35,071 bases of DNA, taken from the NCBI GenBank assembly GCA_024513425.1, contig JANEIH010000009.1:1-35071 (forward strand). Direction: 5' to 3'. Below the pieces are notes generated by a model, which was not told where the DNA came from, did not search any database, and worked only from the letters and a program-made list of their open reading frames with translations. Shown piece by piece: positions 1 through 10,596 of this stretch. This DNA comes from Sulfurimonas sp. (lineage in GTDB: Bacteria; Campylobacterota; Campylobacteria; Campylobacterales; Sulfurimonadaceae). Each line of letters starts with the position of its first letter. The stretch's first letter is position 1. The position numbers and the translations under genes were made by a program.

Positions 1-4
1 AACC

Positions 5-1252
5 ATGAGTTTTTTAAAAGAGTTTGACGAAGAAGTATATAATTTATGCGAAAAAGAGTTAGAGAGACAAACAGACCACTTAGAGATGATTGCATCAGAG
101 AACTTTACACTTCCTGCAGTTATGGAAGCTATGGGTTCTGTATTTACAAACAAATATGCAGAAGGCTACCCTGCAAAACGCTACTATGGTGGATGTGAAT
201 ATGCTGATAATGTGGAACAACTAGCAATAGACAGAGCTTGTAAGCTTTTTGGATGTAAATATGTAAATGTACAGCCTCACTCAGGCTCTCAAGCAAATGG
301 TGCAGTTTATGCAGCGCTTTTAAAAGCGGGTGATAAACTCTTGGGTATGGATCTAAGTCATGGCGGACATCTTACACACGGTTCTAAACCAAGCTTTTCT
401 GGTAAAAATTACTCATCATTTACATATGGTGTTGAGCTTGACGGTCGTATCAATTATGAGAGAGTTTTAGATATTGCTAAAATTGTTCAACCTAAGATTA
501 TCGTATGTGGCGCTTCTGCATATGCACGCGAGATTGACTTTGCAAAATTCCGTAAGATCGCAGATGAAGTCGGTGCTATTTTATTTGCTGACATTGCACA
601 TATTGCAGGTCTAGTAGCCGCGGGTGAACACCCTAGCCCATTTCCTCACGCAGATGTGGTCACTACGACTACACACAAAACTCTTGCGGGTCCTCGTGGT
701 GGTATAATTATGACAAATAATGAAGATATCGCTAAGAAGATCAACTCTGCAATCTTTCCTGCTCTTCAAGGTGGTCCACTTGTTCATGTGATCGCCGCAA
801 AAGCTGTTGGTTTCAAACATAACCTTAGCCCAGAATGGAAAGAGTATGCGCAACAGGTAAAGAAAAATGCAGCTATTCTTGCTGATGTCCTTATAGAGCG
901 TGGTTATAATGTTGTATCGGGTGGCACAGACAATCATCTTGTACTTGTAAGCTTTGTCGGTAAAGAGATCTCTGGAAAAGATGCAGATGCTGCTCTTGGA
1001 AATGCCGGCATCACTGTCAATAAAAACACTGTTCCGGGTGATACAAGAAGTCCATTTGTAACTTCTGGTATTCGCATAGGAAGCCCTGCCCTTACAAGTC
1101 GTGGCATGAAAGAAAAAGAGTTTGAACTTATTGCAAACCGTATGGCTGATGTTTTAGATGATATTAACAATACAGAACTCCAAGCAAAAATCAAAGAAGA
1201 GCTAAAAGAGTTGGCACAAAACTTTGTCATTTACAATCGAGCAACATATTAA
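5..1252 (+). CDS. glyA: Serine hydroxymethyltransferase
   Basis: 415 aa; [40 protein letters not shown] and the PLP-lysine region [15 protein letters not shown] are typical of GlyA. Confidence 0.98.
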   Translation: MSFLKEFDEEVYNLCEKELERQTDHLEMIASENFTLPAVMEAMGSVFTNKYAEGYPAKRYYGGCEYADNVEQLAIDRACKLFGCKYVNVQPHSGSQANGAVYAALLKAGDKLLGMDLSHGGHLTHGSKPSFSGKNYSSFTYGVELDGRINYERVLDIAKIVQPKIIVCGASAYAREIDFAKFRKIADEVGAILFADIAHIAGLVAAGEHPSPFPHADVVTTTTHKTLAGPRGGIIMTNNEDIAKKINSAIFPALQGGPLVHVIAAKAVGFKHNLSPEWKEYAQQVKKNAAILADVLIERGYNVVSGGTDNHLVLVSFVGKEISGKDADAALGNAGITVNKNTVPGDTRSPFVTSGIRIGSPALTSRGMKEKEFELIANRMADVLDDINNTELQAKIKEELKELAQNFVIYNRATY

Positions 1253-1328
1253 GTAGGCCAATAGACTGACTTGTTTCTTTAGCCTATTTCTGGTATTATA
1301 AACAAGAGATTTAACAAGAGGTAAAATT

Positions 1329-1967
1329 ATGGATGAGAAAAACGAACTGAGTGATATTATACTTGACAAAGGAAATGCGTCAGGTTCTAATAAAAAAATC
1401 ATACTGACAATAGCAACATTGGGTGTAGTTTTAATTGTTGTCTTGATGTTTATGAGTTCTGTAAACTCGGACTCAGCTAGTAACTTGCCTCACGCAGTCT
1501 TACCGCCAAAACCACAAAAAGAAGCTGTTAAGGAGAGTATTCAGGAAGAACCGCTTTTTGAAGAGGTGCAAGTATTAGAAGATGACTCTTCAACTGGTGC
1601 CGGTCTTGATAAAATCACGCAAAGAGTCAAAGAAAAGAGTCAAACAGAAGTATCTACTGCTCCTGTCAAGAGAGCTCCTGTTGCTACAAAGAGAGTAAAT
1701 AAGCCAGTAAAAACAACAACGAAAAAAGTTGCACAAACAACAACAGATATCAAGTATTATATTCAAGTTGGTTCTTTCTCAAGATATGAACCAAATAAAA
1801 AATTCTTAAGATCTATTGAAAATTTAGGCTTTAACTATGAATACCGTAAGGTTAGCAATCTCAACAAAGTTCTTGTTGGTCCGTTTAATACAAGAAGAGA
1901 AGCTAACAGTGTTAAAAGGGTTCTTCGTGCCAAAGTTGAACCGGGTGCATTCTTGGTAAAACTATAG
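1329..1967 (+). CDS. SPOR-domain protein with one N-terminal transmembrane segment
   Basis: TM segment IILTIATLGVVLIVVLMFMSS, low-complexity K/T/V linker, C-terminal YYIQVGSFSRYEPN...VLVGPFNTRREANSVKRVLR typical of the SPOR domain. Confidence 0.85.
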   Translation: MDEKNELSDIILDKGNASGSNKKIILTIATLGVVLIVVLMFMSSVNSDSASNLPHAVLPPKPQKEAVKESIQEEPLFEEVQVLEDDSSTGAGLDKITQRVKEKSQTEVSTAPVKRAPVATKRVNKPVKTTTKKVAQTTTDIKYYIQVGSFSRYEPNKKFLRSIENLGFNYEYRKVSNLNKVLVGPFNTRREANSVKRVLRAKVEPGAFLVKL

Positions 1968-2000
1968 TAGTTTATTAACAAATATTTCTCAAGGCAGACT

Positions 2001-3416
2001 TTGATACACTCAAAACAATTTACGCTTGATCAGTTAGCACCAATAGCGGTCTATTCAAAAATACGCGAGATATTTTCAGATGAAATATCCTATCTTTTTG
2101 AAAGTGCCGGTGGAAGCGAGGGTAACTACTCTTTCATCTGTATTGGCGCTAGAGAACGCTTACAATATATTGATGATAAAACAGTCTATACTGACATAGA
2201 AGGCGTACAACATACAAAAGAAGAGAATCCGTTTACTTTTTTAAAAGAGTACTATAAAAAGATAGATACAACCATCTACAGGCAAGCTACAAAAGAGCTT
2301 GGTGTCGGTTATATAGATGGATTTATCGGTTTTATCGGTTATGATATGGTAAAAGTCTTTGAACCAAAACTAGGCTCTAGTATGGATCACTTAGTCGATG
2401 AACTGCATACTCCTGATTTGGATCTAATATTACCTAAACTTGTTTTGGTTTACTCACATAAAAATCATAAAATCACACTCATCTCTACACTTAAAGAGTA
2501 TGCAGAGAAGTTTGAGAACATTGAAGCAGATCTCAAAGCTACCTATACCTACAAACACAGAGTTTATAATATCGGTAATGACAAAGGCAGTTATGCTCAC
2601 TCTAAAGAGAAGTTCTTTGAGATGCTAGATAAATCAAAAAAGATGATAAAAAGCGGTGATGTTTTTCAAATTCTTATGACAAACCGTTTCACTCGTCATA
2701 TTAAAGTAGATCCATTCTCTTTTTATAGAATTCTCCGTACTAAAAACCCTTCACCATATATGTTTTTAATGGAGTATGAAGATTTTAGCATCGTTGGTTC
2801 TTCTCCGGAGGTTATGGTTCGTCTGACTGATGGTGAGCTACTATTGCGACCGATTGCAGGAACAAGAAAACGCGGTAAAACAAAAGAGCAAGACAAAGAG
2901 TTAGAAGCGGAACTTCTTAATGATCCAAAAGAGCTAGCAGAGCATTTGATGTTAATTGATTTGGGGCGTAACGATGTTGGTCGTGTTGCAAAAACAGGAA
3001 CTGTTAAAGTAGAAGATATGATGCATATAGAGCGTTTTTCCCATGTGATGCACATCGTCTCTGATGTTGTTGCCGAACTTCGAAATGATAAAAATATGTT
3101 TGATCTCTTTATGGCAACTTTTACAGCTGGGACAATGACTGGTGCTCCAAAAATTCGAGCAATGGAGCTCATCGCTAAACATGAAGGTCTCAAGCGTGGT
3201 TTTTATAGTGGAAGTATCGGCTACTTTGGATTTGATGGAAATATGGATAGTGCTATTACTATTAGAACCGCTCTTGTAACAAAAGAGAAGGTAGTACTGC
3301 AAGCCGGTGCCGGTATAGTTGCAGATAGTATTAATGAGTTGGAGTACATGGAAGTGAAAAATAAACTTGGTGCACTTATTCACTCTTTAGAAGATCTTGA
3401 TCCAAAAGACTCATGA
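2001..3416 (+). CDS. trpE: Anthranilate synthase component I, TTG start
   Basis: Chorismate-binding family signatures LLRPIAGTRKRG, LIDLGRNDVGRV, TFTAGTMTGAPKIRAMELI, GSIGYFGFDGNMDSAITIRT; the PIAGT form favours TrpE over PabB. Start codon is TTG at 2001 with AAGG upstream. Confidence 0.9.
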   Translation: MIHSKQFTLDQLAPIAVYSKIREIFSDEISYLFESAGGSEGNYSFICIGARERLQYIDDKTVYTDIEGVQHTKEENPFTFLKEYYKKIDTTIYRQATKELGVGYIDGFIGFIGYDMVKVFEPKLGSSMDHLVDELHTPDLDLILPKLVLVYSHKNHKITLISTLKEYAEKFENIEADLKATYTYKHRVYNIGNDKGSYAHSKEKFFEMLDKSKKMIKSGDVFQILMTNRFTRHIKVDPFSFYRILRTKNPSPYMFLMEYEDFSIVGSSPEVMVRLTDGELLLRPIAGTRKRGKTKEQDKELEAELLNDPKELAEHLMLIDLGRNDVGRVAKTGTVKVEDMMHIERFSHVMHIVSDVVAELRNDKNMFDLFMATFTAGTMTGAPKIRAMELIAKHEGLKRGFYSGSIGYFGFDGNMDSAITIRTALVTKEKVVLQAGAGIVADSINELEYMEVKNKLGALIHSLEDLDPKDS

Positions 3417-4204
3417 AACTTTTTACAATTTTTGGAAATCCTGTATCACACTCCCGTTCTCCATTAATGCACAACAGTGTATTTAAACACCTTGGCTATC
3501 CAGCTTGCTATACGCGTACATATCTTGAAGATGGCTCAACTCTGCGTGAGACTTTTTTTAATTTAAAACTAAGTGGTGCAAATATAACGATCCCGCATAA
3601 AGAAGTAGCCTTTGCGGCCTGTGATGAGATACGCGGTTTTGCAAACAAAGTTGGTGTTGTCAATACTATTATAGAAGAAGATGGAAAGCTCATCGGTTAC
3701 AATACTGATGCTGATGGCTTTTTATATGCCATCTTAGAGTTTGAAAATATTAAAAGCGTACTTATTCTTGGTGCAGGCGGTACTGCAAAAGCATTAGCAA
3801 CAAAATTTTTAGAAGAGAGTATGCAAGTAAGTGTTTTAAATAGAAGTATTAAACGGCTTGAGTTCTTTAAGACGGTTGGCTGTAAAACATTTACATGGAG
3901 TGATTTTCAACTCTCATCCTATGATTTAGTTGTAAATACAACAAGTGCAGGATTAAATGACACAAAACTTCCTGCTCCAAAAGAGTTGGTTACATCTATT
4001 TTAGATGCTACTCGCTACACAGCAGATGTTATCTATGGGAAACTCACCCCTTTCTTGACACTTGCAAAAGAGAAGAGTCTTCCATATAAAGATGGTTCAG
4101 ATATGCTTCTAGGACAAGGTATTCTTGCTAACGAACTTTTTGTTCAGGGTAAATTTAAAAAACAGCAGATAAAAGCATCAATGCAAAAAAGCTTTCTTCT
4201 TTAA
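3413..4204 (+). CDS. aroE: Shikimate dehydrogenase
   Basis: IFGNPVSHSRSPLMHN, GANITIPHKE, NTDADGF, LILGAGGTAKA, NTTSAGL. Its ATG overlaps the trpE stop as ATGA. Confidence 0.96.
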   Translation: MKLFTIFGNPVSHSRSPLMHNSVFKHLGYPACYTRTYLEDGSTLRETFFNLKLSGANITIPHKEVAFAACDEIRGFANKVGVVNTIIEEDGKLIGYNTDADGFLYAILEFENIKSVLILGAGGTAKALATKFLEESMQVSVLNRSIKRLEFFKTVGCKTFTWSDFQLSSYDLVVNTTSAGLNDTKLPAPKELVTSILDATRYTADVIYGKLTPFLTLAKEKSLPYKDGSDMLLGQGILANELFVQGKFKKQQIKASMQKSFLL

Positions 4205-4255
4205 AACCTTTAGCATAAGAGAGTCTAATCAACAATACTCTTATAAAAACTTTAT

Positions 4256-4825
4256 TTATACCCTCACTCTATCTTCTAAAGCTCGTGTCAACGAAAGCAA
4301 GTCAATATTTTCCAAGCTTACTCCGGTAGGAACACCTTGAGCAATTTTAGAAAAATTCACATGATAACCACTTAATTTATCTTCAATATAAAGAATAACA
4401 GCATCATTTGCAATAGAAGGGGTTAAGGCAAAAAGTATCTCTTCTATGCCACTTTTTACTATATTTTCAAGATGTGATACAGAGAGCCCTTCTAGTGAAT
4501 CCATAACAAAATATTTTCCGTCAAACAAGCCATTCTCTTCTAATAGTAATATATCTTTTGCATTTTCAACGATACACAAAAGTGTAGTATCGCGTGTTTC
4601 ATCAGAGCATATATGGCAGAGTTCATCTTCACTCATTCCACCGCATATGCGACACTTTTTCAAACTCCCTATCGCATCCTCTATTGCGTGAGATATTTTC
4701 AAACCGACATATGTATCGTTCATAATCATAAAATAGGCAAGTCTTGTAGCAGATTTTTTACCAATCGTAGGTAACTCTTGTAGTGCATCAACAAGCCTAT
4801 TGAATTTTTCTAATGAATTATTCAT
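4256..4825 (-). CDS. recR: Recombination protein RecR
   Basis: LVDALQELPTIGKKSATRLAYFM, C4 zinc motif CRICGGMSEDELCHIC, Toprim-like region. Confidence 0.95.
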   Translation of the reverse strand: MNNSLEKFNRLVDALQELPTIGKKSATRLAYFMIMNDTYVGLKISHAIEDAIGSLKKCRICGGMSEDELCHICSDETRDTTLLCIVENAKDILLLEENGLFDGKYFVMDSLEGLSVSHLENIVKSGIEEILFALTPSIANDAVILYIEDKLSGYHVNFSKIAQGVPTGVSLENIDLLSLTRALEDRVRV

Positions 4826-5924
4826 CTCTATCTACTGCTTTCTCTTTAGGGACGAGCAACCAGAGTTTTAAGGGTCTATTGAGCCTGCCTGCAAGCCGGA
4901 GTGCTTCATCGCCACTTCCTGCAAACAGATCAGCTCTTACACTTCCTTTGATTGCACCACCCGTATCTTGTGCAAATACAACTCTATTGATACTCTTCTC
5001 TTGTGAATTTGCACTCAAATATAACATACTTCCCAATAAAATATACTTTTTATCTACTGCAATAGATCGCATCGGTGTCAACTCTATGCCCAAAGCTCCT
5101 GTAGCACCCTGCTCTCTTTTTGAAAAAAAGATCATCGAGTCGTTATGGTTGAGTACTTCATCAAGTTCTTGCGGATGTTCCTGCAGCCATTTTTTTATGC
5201 TTTGGAGTGAGACCTCTTTGAGTGTCAGATCACCTCTCTTTACAAGATATTTACCAATAGATCGATATCTATGCCCATTTTGATTATCATACCCTAAATA
5301 GATGGAGCTGTTATCATCAAATTTTGCGATTCCCGATCCCTGTACTTCTAAAAAAAACTTATCTATTAAAGAGTCACAATAGCAGATTACCGACGCATTC
5401 AAATCATTATGAGCCGCCTCTCTTCGAGCGTAGTAAGGCACAACTCTATTCCCTGCCAAACGACCACGCAGTCTGTAGTGCTTAAGTTCAGGATATATAC
5501 TTGCTAGATCAATAGTAACCAAATCTTTCGGAGTCGCATATACCGGATATCTGTAACGCTCTGTCTGTTTATAAGAGGCGTGAATTTCGGCTTCATAGTA
5601 GCCTGTAAGTGTTCCTTGATTATCTTCTTTGTCATTTAAAATAAGAAAAGGTCGGAAGTTTGTTGTAATGAATTTTTGAGCGTTTTGTGCTTCTTGTGCT
5701 TTATTGCACAAATCTGTATAGGTATCAAAAACTTTTTTAGTTTGACAATTTTTTACAAACAGCTGTAACACCTCATCAAAATTCTCCTTATAAAAATCAG
5801 GCAAAGATTTAAAAGTCGTTTTTTGCAATTCTGTATTTGGCAACTCTTTGAGATATATTTTTGACTCTTTTGAGCAAGATACAAAAAAGAGAAAACAGGA
5901 TAAGGTGATGATTACTATTTTCAT
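4818..5924 (-). CDS. mltA: MltA-family membrane-bound lytic murein transglycosylase (lipoprotein)
   Basis: Signal peptide with lipobox-like LFFVSC; LTGYYEAEIHASY, FFLEVQGSGIAKF, and a C-terminal 3D-like FAQDTGGAIKGSVRADLFAGSG. Confidence 0.93.
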   Translation of the reverse strand: MKIVIITLSCFLFFVSCSKESKIYLKELPNTELQKTTFKSLPDFYKENFDEVLQLFVKNCQTKKVFDTYTDLCNKAQEAQNAQKFITTNFRPFLILNDKEDNQGTLTGYYEAEIHASYKQTERYRYPVYATPKDLVTIDLASIYPELKHYRLRGRLAGNRVVPYYARREAAHNDLNASVICYCDSLIDKFFLEVQGSGIAKFDDNSSIYLGYDNQNGHRYRSIGKYLVKRGDLTLKEVSLQSIKKWLQEHPQELDEVLNHNDSMIFFSKREQGATGALGIELTPMRSIAVDKKYILLGSMLYLSANSQEKSINRVVFAQDTGGAIKGSVRADLFAGSGDEALRLAGRLNRPLKLWLLVPKEKAVDRDE

Positions 5925-5971
5925 GAGTGAAATTATATCATCAAAGTATTTATTTTAAATTACAAAATGGG

Positions 5972-5977
5972 TATAAT
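5972..5977 (+). promoter_or_regulatory. Putative -10 element of the dnaJ promoter
   Basis: TATAAT in an AT-rich intergenic region between divergent mltA and dnaJ. Confidence 0.5.
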
Positions 5978-6012
5978 TTCATAAAAATTTTAAACTACTA
6001 TAGGATATACGA

Positions 6013-7137
6013 ATGGAAAAGTTAAGCTATTATGAGATTTTAGAAGTATCACACAATGCAGATAAAATAACAATCAAAAAAGCTTATAGAAAAATGGCAA
6101 AAAAATATCATCCCGATAAAAATCCGGGAAACAAAGAAGCTGAACATAAATTCAAGCTCTGTAATGAGGCCTATCAGTGTCTTAGCGATGACCGACAAAG
6201 AAGCATCTATGACAGATATGGCAAAGAGGGTCTTCAAGGTATGGGTGGAGGTGGTGGTGCTTCTCACGCAGGATTTGATGACTTAGGAAGCATCTTTGAA
6301 GAGATGTTTAGTGGTTTTGGAGGCGGTAGCAGAAGACGACAAAATCCGTCTGCTATGGATAAATATCCACTTGATATGAATGTCGATATGAATATCAGCT
6401 TTCAAGAGGCCATCTTTGGTTGTGAAAAAGAGATAAACTATACTTACAAAAAAGCCTGTGAAACTTGCAAAGGCACAGGCGCCAAAGATGGCAAGCTCTC
6501 TACCTGTTCACAATGCAAGGGGCAAGGTCAGGTCTATATGAAACAAGGCTTTATGACCTTTTCACAAACTTGTCCGGTATGTCACGGAACAGGCTCTTCT
6601 GTAACCCAAAAGTGCAAAGCATGTCACGGTAGTGGTTATGAAGAGATAAAGGAGAAAATCACCATCACCATTCCAAAAGGGATCGATTCCGGAAATCGCC
6701 TGAGAGTCTCTGCTAAAGGTAACATTGGCAAAAACGGCAACAGAGGTGATCTCTACATCACATTTGAGGTCAAACCAGACAAACACTTTATAAGAAACGA
6801 AAATGATATCTATATTGAAATTCCACTCTTCTTCACGCAGGCTGTAAAGGGCGACACTTTAACAATTCCATCACTTACAGGTGAGCTTGAATTAAAGCTT
6901 GATATTGGAACAAAAGATAAACAACGCTATACTTTTAGAGGTGAAGGTATCGATGATGTTCATGGACATGGAAAAGGTGACTTGATTGCTATCATTAACA
7001 TCCAGTATCCTAAAAAACTGAGTGATGAGCAATTGGAGTTGCTCGATCAACTCCAAGAGTCCTTTGGTATTGAGTCAAAACCGCATGAGAATCTGCTTGA
7101 CGCTGCCATAGATAAAATGAAAAATTGGTTTACATAA
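6013..7137 (+). CDS. dnaJ: Chaperone protein DnaJ
   Basis: N-terminal J domain with HPD, G/F-rich region, four CxxCxGxG zinc-finger repeats ([32 protein letters not shown]), C-terminal domain. Confidence 0.97.
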   Translation: MEKLSYYEILEVSHNADKITIKKAYRKMAKKYHPDKNPGNKEAEHKFKLCNEAYQCLSDDRQRSIYDRYGKEGLQGMGGGGGASHAGFDDLGSIFEEMFSGFGGGSRRRQNPSAMDKYPLDMNVDMNISFQEAIFGCEKEINYTYKKACETCKGTGAKDGKLSTCSQCKGQGQVYMKQGFMTFSQTCPVCHGTGSSVTQKCKACHGSGYEEIKEKITITIPKGIDSGNRLRVSAKGNIGKNGNRGDLYITFEVKPDKHFIRNENDIYIEIPLFFTQAVKGDTLTIPSLTGELELKLDIGTKDKQRYTFRGEGIDDVHGHGKGDLIAIINIQYPKKLSDEQLELLDQLQESFGIESKPHENLLDAAIDKMKNWFT

Positions 7138-7143
7138 AATATC

Positions 7144-7734
7144 ATGAATAAACAACATCTTAAAGATAAGCTCTCATCACTAGCTCTCTCTATGTTTCGG
7201 AAAGATTTTTTTGGAATATATCACGGTTCACTCTCAGCAAAAACAGAATCAAGCCGTTTTCTTATCAACACAAAAGAGGCGATCTTTGACACAATTGATA
7301 ACAATCTGCTCATTGAACTCTACTTTAAAAAAGATTACAGATGGAATCAAGCAAGTATTGATGCAAGTATTCACCACTCTATCTACTCACAAATATCAGA
7401 AGCAAAATTTGTCTGCTTCTCTATGCCTCAATTTACAACTGCTTATTCACTTAACCATAACATCATCACTCCTAAGGACTATTTTGGGCATAAAGAGATT
7501 GGCTCTATTGAGATTTTTGACCCAAAACAGTTTGAAGATTGGTATGAGAGGGCACAGAGTGAAATAGCCTACTATTTTCAAACAAACAAAACAAACATTA
7601 TGGTAATTCGTGGATATGGTGTTTATGCCTACAGTAGAGATATGCATGAGATGGCCAAACAGTTGTCCATCTTGGAGAAAAGTTGTAGGCTTCTAATGCT
7701 TGGCAATAATATAGCCCATTGTGAATTTGACTAA
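7144..7734 (+). CDS. Class II aldolase/adducin-like protein, apparently lacking metal-ligand histidines
   Basis: The layout GSLSAK...SIHHSIYSQISEAKFVCFSMPQFTTAYSLNH...PKDYFGHKEIGSIEIFD...MVIRGYGVYAYSRDMHEMAKQLSILEKSCRLL parallels the class II aldolase fold. Confidence 0.6.
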   Translation: MNKQHLKDKLSSLALSMFRKDFFGIYHGSLSAKTESSRFLINTKEAIFDTIDNNLLIELYFKKDYRWNQASIDASIHHSIYSQISEAKFVCFSMPQFTTAYSLNHNIITPKDYFGHKEIGSIEIFDPKQFEDWYERAQSEIAYYFQTNKTNIMVIRGYGVYAYSRDMHEMAKQLSILEKSCRLLMLGNNIAHCEFD

Positions 7735-7737
7735 TTT

Positions 7738-9033
7738 TTAAAGTGTTTTAATAGCTCTATAAGCCACATCCATTATCTTCTTTATCTCCTCTTTGCTAAT
7801 AATATACGGTGGCATAAAATAGACGATATGTCCAAGCGGACGCAAAAGCACTCCATTATCAAGCGCATACTCATACACTTTTAGCCCTATGCGTTCTTCT
7901 GCCGTGTATCCTTTGAGTTCAACCGCACAAACCATACCGGTTTGGCGTATTTCTGCCACATTTTTCAAGCTTTTAAATCTCTCAAGCTCTTTTGCCATCA
8001 GAGCTGATTTTTCTCTGTTTTTCTCAATAATATTTTCATTTTCAAAGATATCTAGAGTTGCATTTGCAGCAGAACATGCCAAAGCATTACCCGTATAGGA
8101 GTGTGAGTGCAAAAATGCTTTATGCTCATTATAGTCACAATAAAACTTTGCATAAATATCGTTAGAAGTAAGCACCACGGAGAGTGGAAGATATCCGCCG
8201 GTAAGCCCTTTTGAAAGTACTAAAAAATCAGGTGAAATTCCAGCCTTTTGAGAAGCAAAAAGCTCACCTGTCCGACCAAAACCAACCATTACCTCATCTG
8301 CGATAAGATGCACATTAAATCTGTCACATATCTCACGCAATTGAACTAAAAAGTGAGAATGATACATATGCATATATCCTGCCCCTTGGATCAAAGGCTC
8401 AACAATAATAGCACTTATCTCATCGGCTCTTTGTTGACAAAGTAGCTCAAACTCCCGAGCTGCTACTATAGCACTCTTTTTGCTCATATCTTTTGGCACG
8501 GGAGTTTGAATGGTGTTCATAAGAAGTGGTTCATAGGTATCTTTATAGAGCTCAACATCACCGACACTGAGAGCTCCTATTGTCTCTCCATGATATGAAT
8601 TTGTTAATGAAATAAAGAGTGATTTTTTTTCTCCTGAGTTCAAATGGGCGTGATAGCTCATCTTAAGTGCGACCTCAACTGCAGATGAGCCGTTATCTGA
8701 GTAAAAACACTTATCTAAACCATTGGGTGTTAGTTTCACAAGACGCTCAGAGAGCCTTACAACCTGTTTATGGGTAAACCCTGCAAGTATAACATGCTCT
8801 AATGTATCTAACTGCTCTTTTATCTTTTCATTTATATAGCTGTTGGTGTGTCCAAAGATATTTACCCACCATGAGCTTATGGCATCAATATAACGATTTT
8901 CTTCAAAATCTTCTAGATAGACTCCATGAGCTTTCTTTATCGGTATTAGCGGCAATCTCTCGTGATCTTTCATCTGCGTGCAGGGATGCCAAAGAACATC
9001 TAAGTCTCTATTTTTCAATTCTTCATTTTTCAT
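7738..9033 (-). CDS. bioA: Adenosylmethionine-8-amino-7-oxononanoate aminotransferase
   Basis: LWHPCTQMKDHE, ISSWWVNIFGHTN, FYSDNGSSAVEVALKM, LIADEVMVGFGRTG, LSKGLTGGYLPLS, HSHSYTGNALAC. Confidence 0.97.
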   Translation of the reverse strand: MKNEELKNRDLDVLWHPCTQMKDHERLPLIPIKKAHGVYLEDFEENRYIDAISSWWVNIFGHTNSYINEKIKEQLDTLEHVILAGFTHKQVVRLSERLVKLTPNGLDKCFYSDNGSSAVEVALKMSYHAHLNSGEKKSLFISLTNSYHGETIGALSVGDVELYKDTYEPLLMNTIQTPVPKDMSKKSAIVAAREFELLCQQRADEISAIIVEPLIQGAGYMHMYHSHFLVQLREICDRFNVHLIADEVMVGFGRTGELFASQKAGISPDFLVLSKGLTGGYLPLSVVLTSNDIYAKFYCDYNEHKAFLHSHSYTGNALACSAANATLDIFENENIIEKNREKSALMAKELERFKSLKNVAEIRQTGMVCAVELKGYTAEERIGLKVYEYALDNGVLLRPLGHIVYFMPPYIISKEEIKKIMDVAYRAIKTL

Positions 9034-9128
9034 AGCAAAATTATATCTTTCTCTCTCCTCTTTATCAAGTTTAAAGGCGAATTTACATAGAATTACATAA
9101 ATTTAACAAAAGAAGGCTTTTTACTATT

Positions 9129-10595
9129 ATGATTACATGGATGCAAAGACATAAGAAATGGCTTATTATAACCATTTGGATTTCAACTATTGCTTTTATC
9201 GGTGCTGGTTTTGTCAGTTGGGGACAATATAAATATGGAGATAAAGCAAGTGCTGTTGCAAAAGTCAATGATGTTGAGATATCTATGAGTGAACTGCAAA
9301 AAGCCTACTCTCGTCTCTATCAGCAATACAATCAGATGATGCAAGGTAATTTTGATAAAGAAAAAGCAAAACAGTTTGGCTTAAAAAAACAGGCTCTACA
9401 ACAACTCATCCAACAGGCGTATCTTCTTAATCTTGCAAAGTCGTATGACCTAATGGTCAGTGATTTAGATCTTTTTGAAGTTATAAAATCACAAAAGGCT
9501 TTTTATGAAAACGATGCTTTTAATAAAGATAGATATAAGCAGGTTCTTTCACAAAACAGAATGACTCCAAAAGAGTATGAAGCAGGACTTAGAAAAAAAC
9601 TGCTTATACAAAAAACACTTGCTCTTTTTTCCGTAAAAACTTCAAAAAATGAAGTAAAAATATTAGATACACTGCTAAACATTGCAGATAAGATTGAATA
9701 TAAAATACTTTCAGAATCGATGGTTCATGTTACTACATCAAATGCAAAACTCAAAGCATTCTGGGAGAGTATGAAAGAGAACTTTATGACAGATGTAAGT
9801 TATGAGATCAACTTTATCAAACAGTCTCCTGTGGCAAAAAAGTACGATAAAGCTACTATTGCAAAATATTATCAAGAGAACAAAACACACTTTAAAGATA
9901 GTAAAGGCAAGATACTTCCACTCAAAAAAGCAAGAGGAGCAGTAAAAAAAGAGTTAAACGCAAAAGCATCTAAAGATACGGCACTCAGAACATACATCGC
10001 TTTCAAAAGAGGAAAACTTGATCCATCGATACACAAAAAGAGATTAACAATTTCAGCATCCAATAACCCTTTAGGAAAAAAGGTACTCAAAAAAATAAAG
10101 TCTCTTTCTGCTACAAAACCGTATGCAAAACCTATTCTTGTTAACGATACTTATTATATAATTATGTTAGCTAAAATAAACCCTGCAGTACCAAAATCTT
10201 TTAAAGCTGCACGCACGGAAGTTTTACCACTCTATCTAAAACAAAAAAAGAGAGAGAAGCTCTTTGAATTAGTAGATAATTCTCTAGCTACATTCAAAGG
10301 AAAAACTACCAAATTTATCACTGTTGATTCAGCAGATGCAATAAATGGTCTTTCAAAAGCAGAGACAGCAGAGTTTCTTCAGAAGCTTTTTATTTCTGAT
10401 AAAAAAAGAGCTTCTATAGCATTAAAAGATGGAAAAGTTGTTTTGTATAACATTTTAAAACAGAAACTGCTTAACAAAAAAAATAGCAATCAGAGTGATG
10501 CTATTGATCAATTAAAAAATACAATGTTTGGTCAAGGTCTTCTAAAAACCCTTCAAAACAAGTACCAAACTGAGATATTTATCCAAGGACTCTAA
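9129..10595 (+). CDS. PpiD/SurA-like periplasmic chaperone, peptidyl-prolyl isomerase family
   Basis: N-terminal TM anchor MITWMQRHKKWLIITIWISTIAFIGAGFVSWGQ, then a SurA_N-like region (AVAKVNDVEISMSELQKAYSRLYQQYNQM). Confidence 0.8.
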   Translation: MITWMQRHKKWLIITIWISTIAFIGAGFVSWGQYKYGDKASAVAKVNDVEISMSELQKAYSRLYQQYNQMMQGNFDKEKAKQFGLKKQALQQLIQQAYLLNLAKSYDLMVSDLDLFEVIKSQKAFYENDAFNKDRYKQVLSQNRMTPKEYEAGLRKKLLIQKTLALFSVKTSKNEVKILDTLLNIADKIEYKILSESMVHVTTSNAKLKAFWESMKENFMTDVSYEINFIKQSPVAKKYDKATIAKYYQENKTHFKDSKGKILPLKKARGAVKKELNAKASKDTALRTYIAFKRGKLDPSIHKKRLTISASNNPLGKKVLKKIKSLSATKPYAKPILVNDTYYIIMLAKINPAVPKSFKAARTEVLPLYLKQKKREKLFELVDNSLATFKGKTTKFITVDSADAINGLSKAETAEFLQKLFISDKKRASIALKDGKVVLYNILKQKLLNKKNSNQSDAIDQLKNTMFGQGLLKTLQNKYQTEIFIQGL

Positions 10596-10596
10596 A

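Noticed and set aside
1253-1320. GTAGGC...GCCTA inverted repeat after glyA as a terminator
   Set aside because: Short arms with a long loop and no T-run; too weak to call.
2723-3383. Antisense ORFs opposite trpE
   Set aside because: Trp synthesis gene on + is unambiguous; antisense ORFs lack domain-like sequence and arise from codon bias.
4205-4255. ATAAGAG...CTCTTAT repeat between aroE and recR as a terminator
   Set aside because: Imperfect AT-rich arms separated by a long loop; plausible but not supported enough to list.
4813-5283. 156-aa + strand ORF opposite mltA
   Set aside because: Ser/Leu-rich shadow frame of mltA; no independent support.
7211-7567. 118-aa alternative-frame ORF inside the class II aldolase-like gene
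   Set aside because: The overlapping 196-aa frame has a coherent fold-like pattern; the alternative does not.
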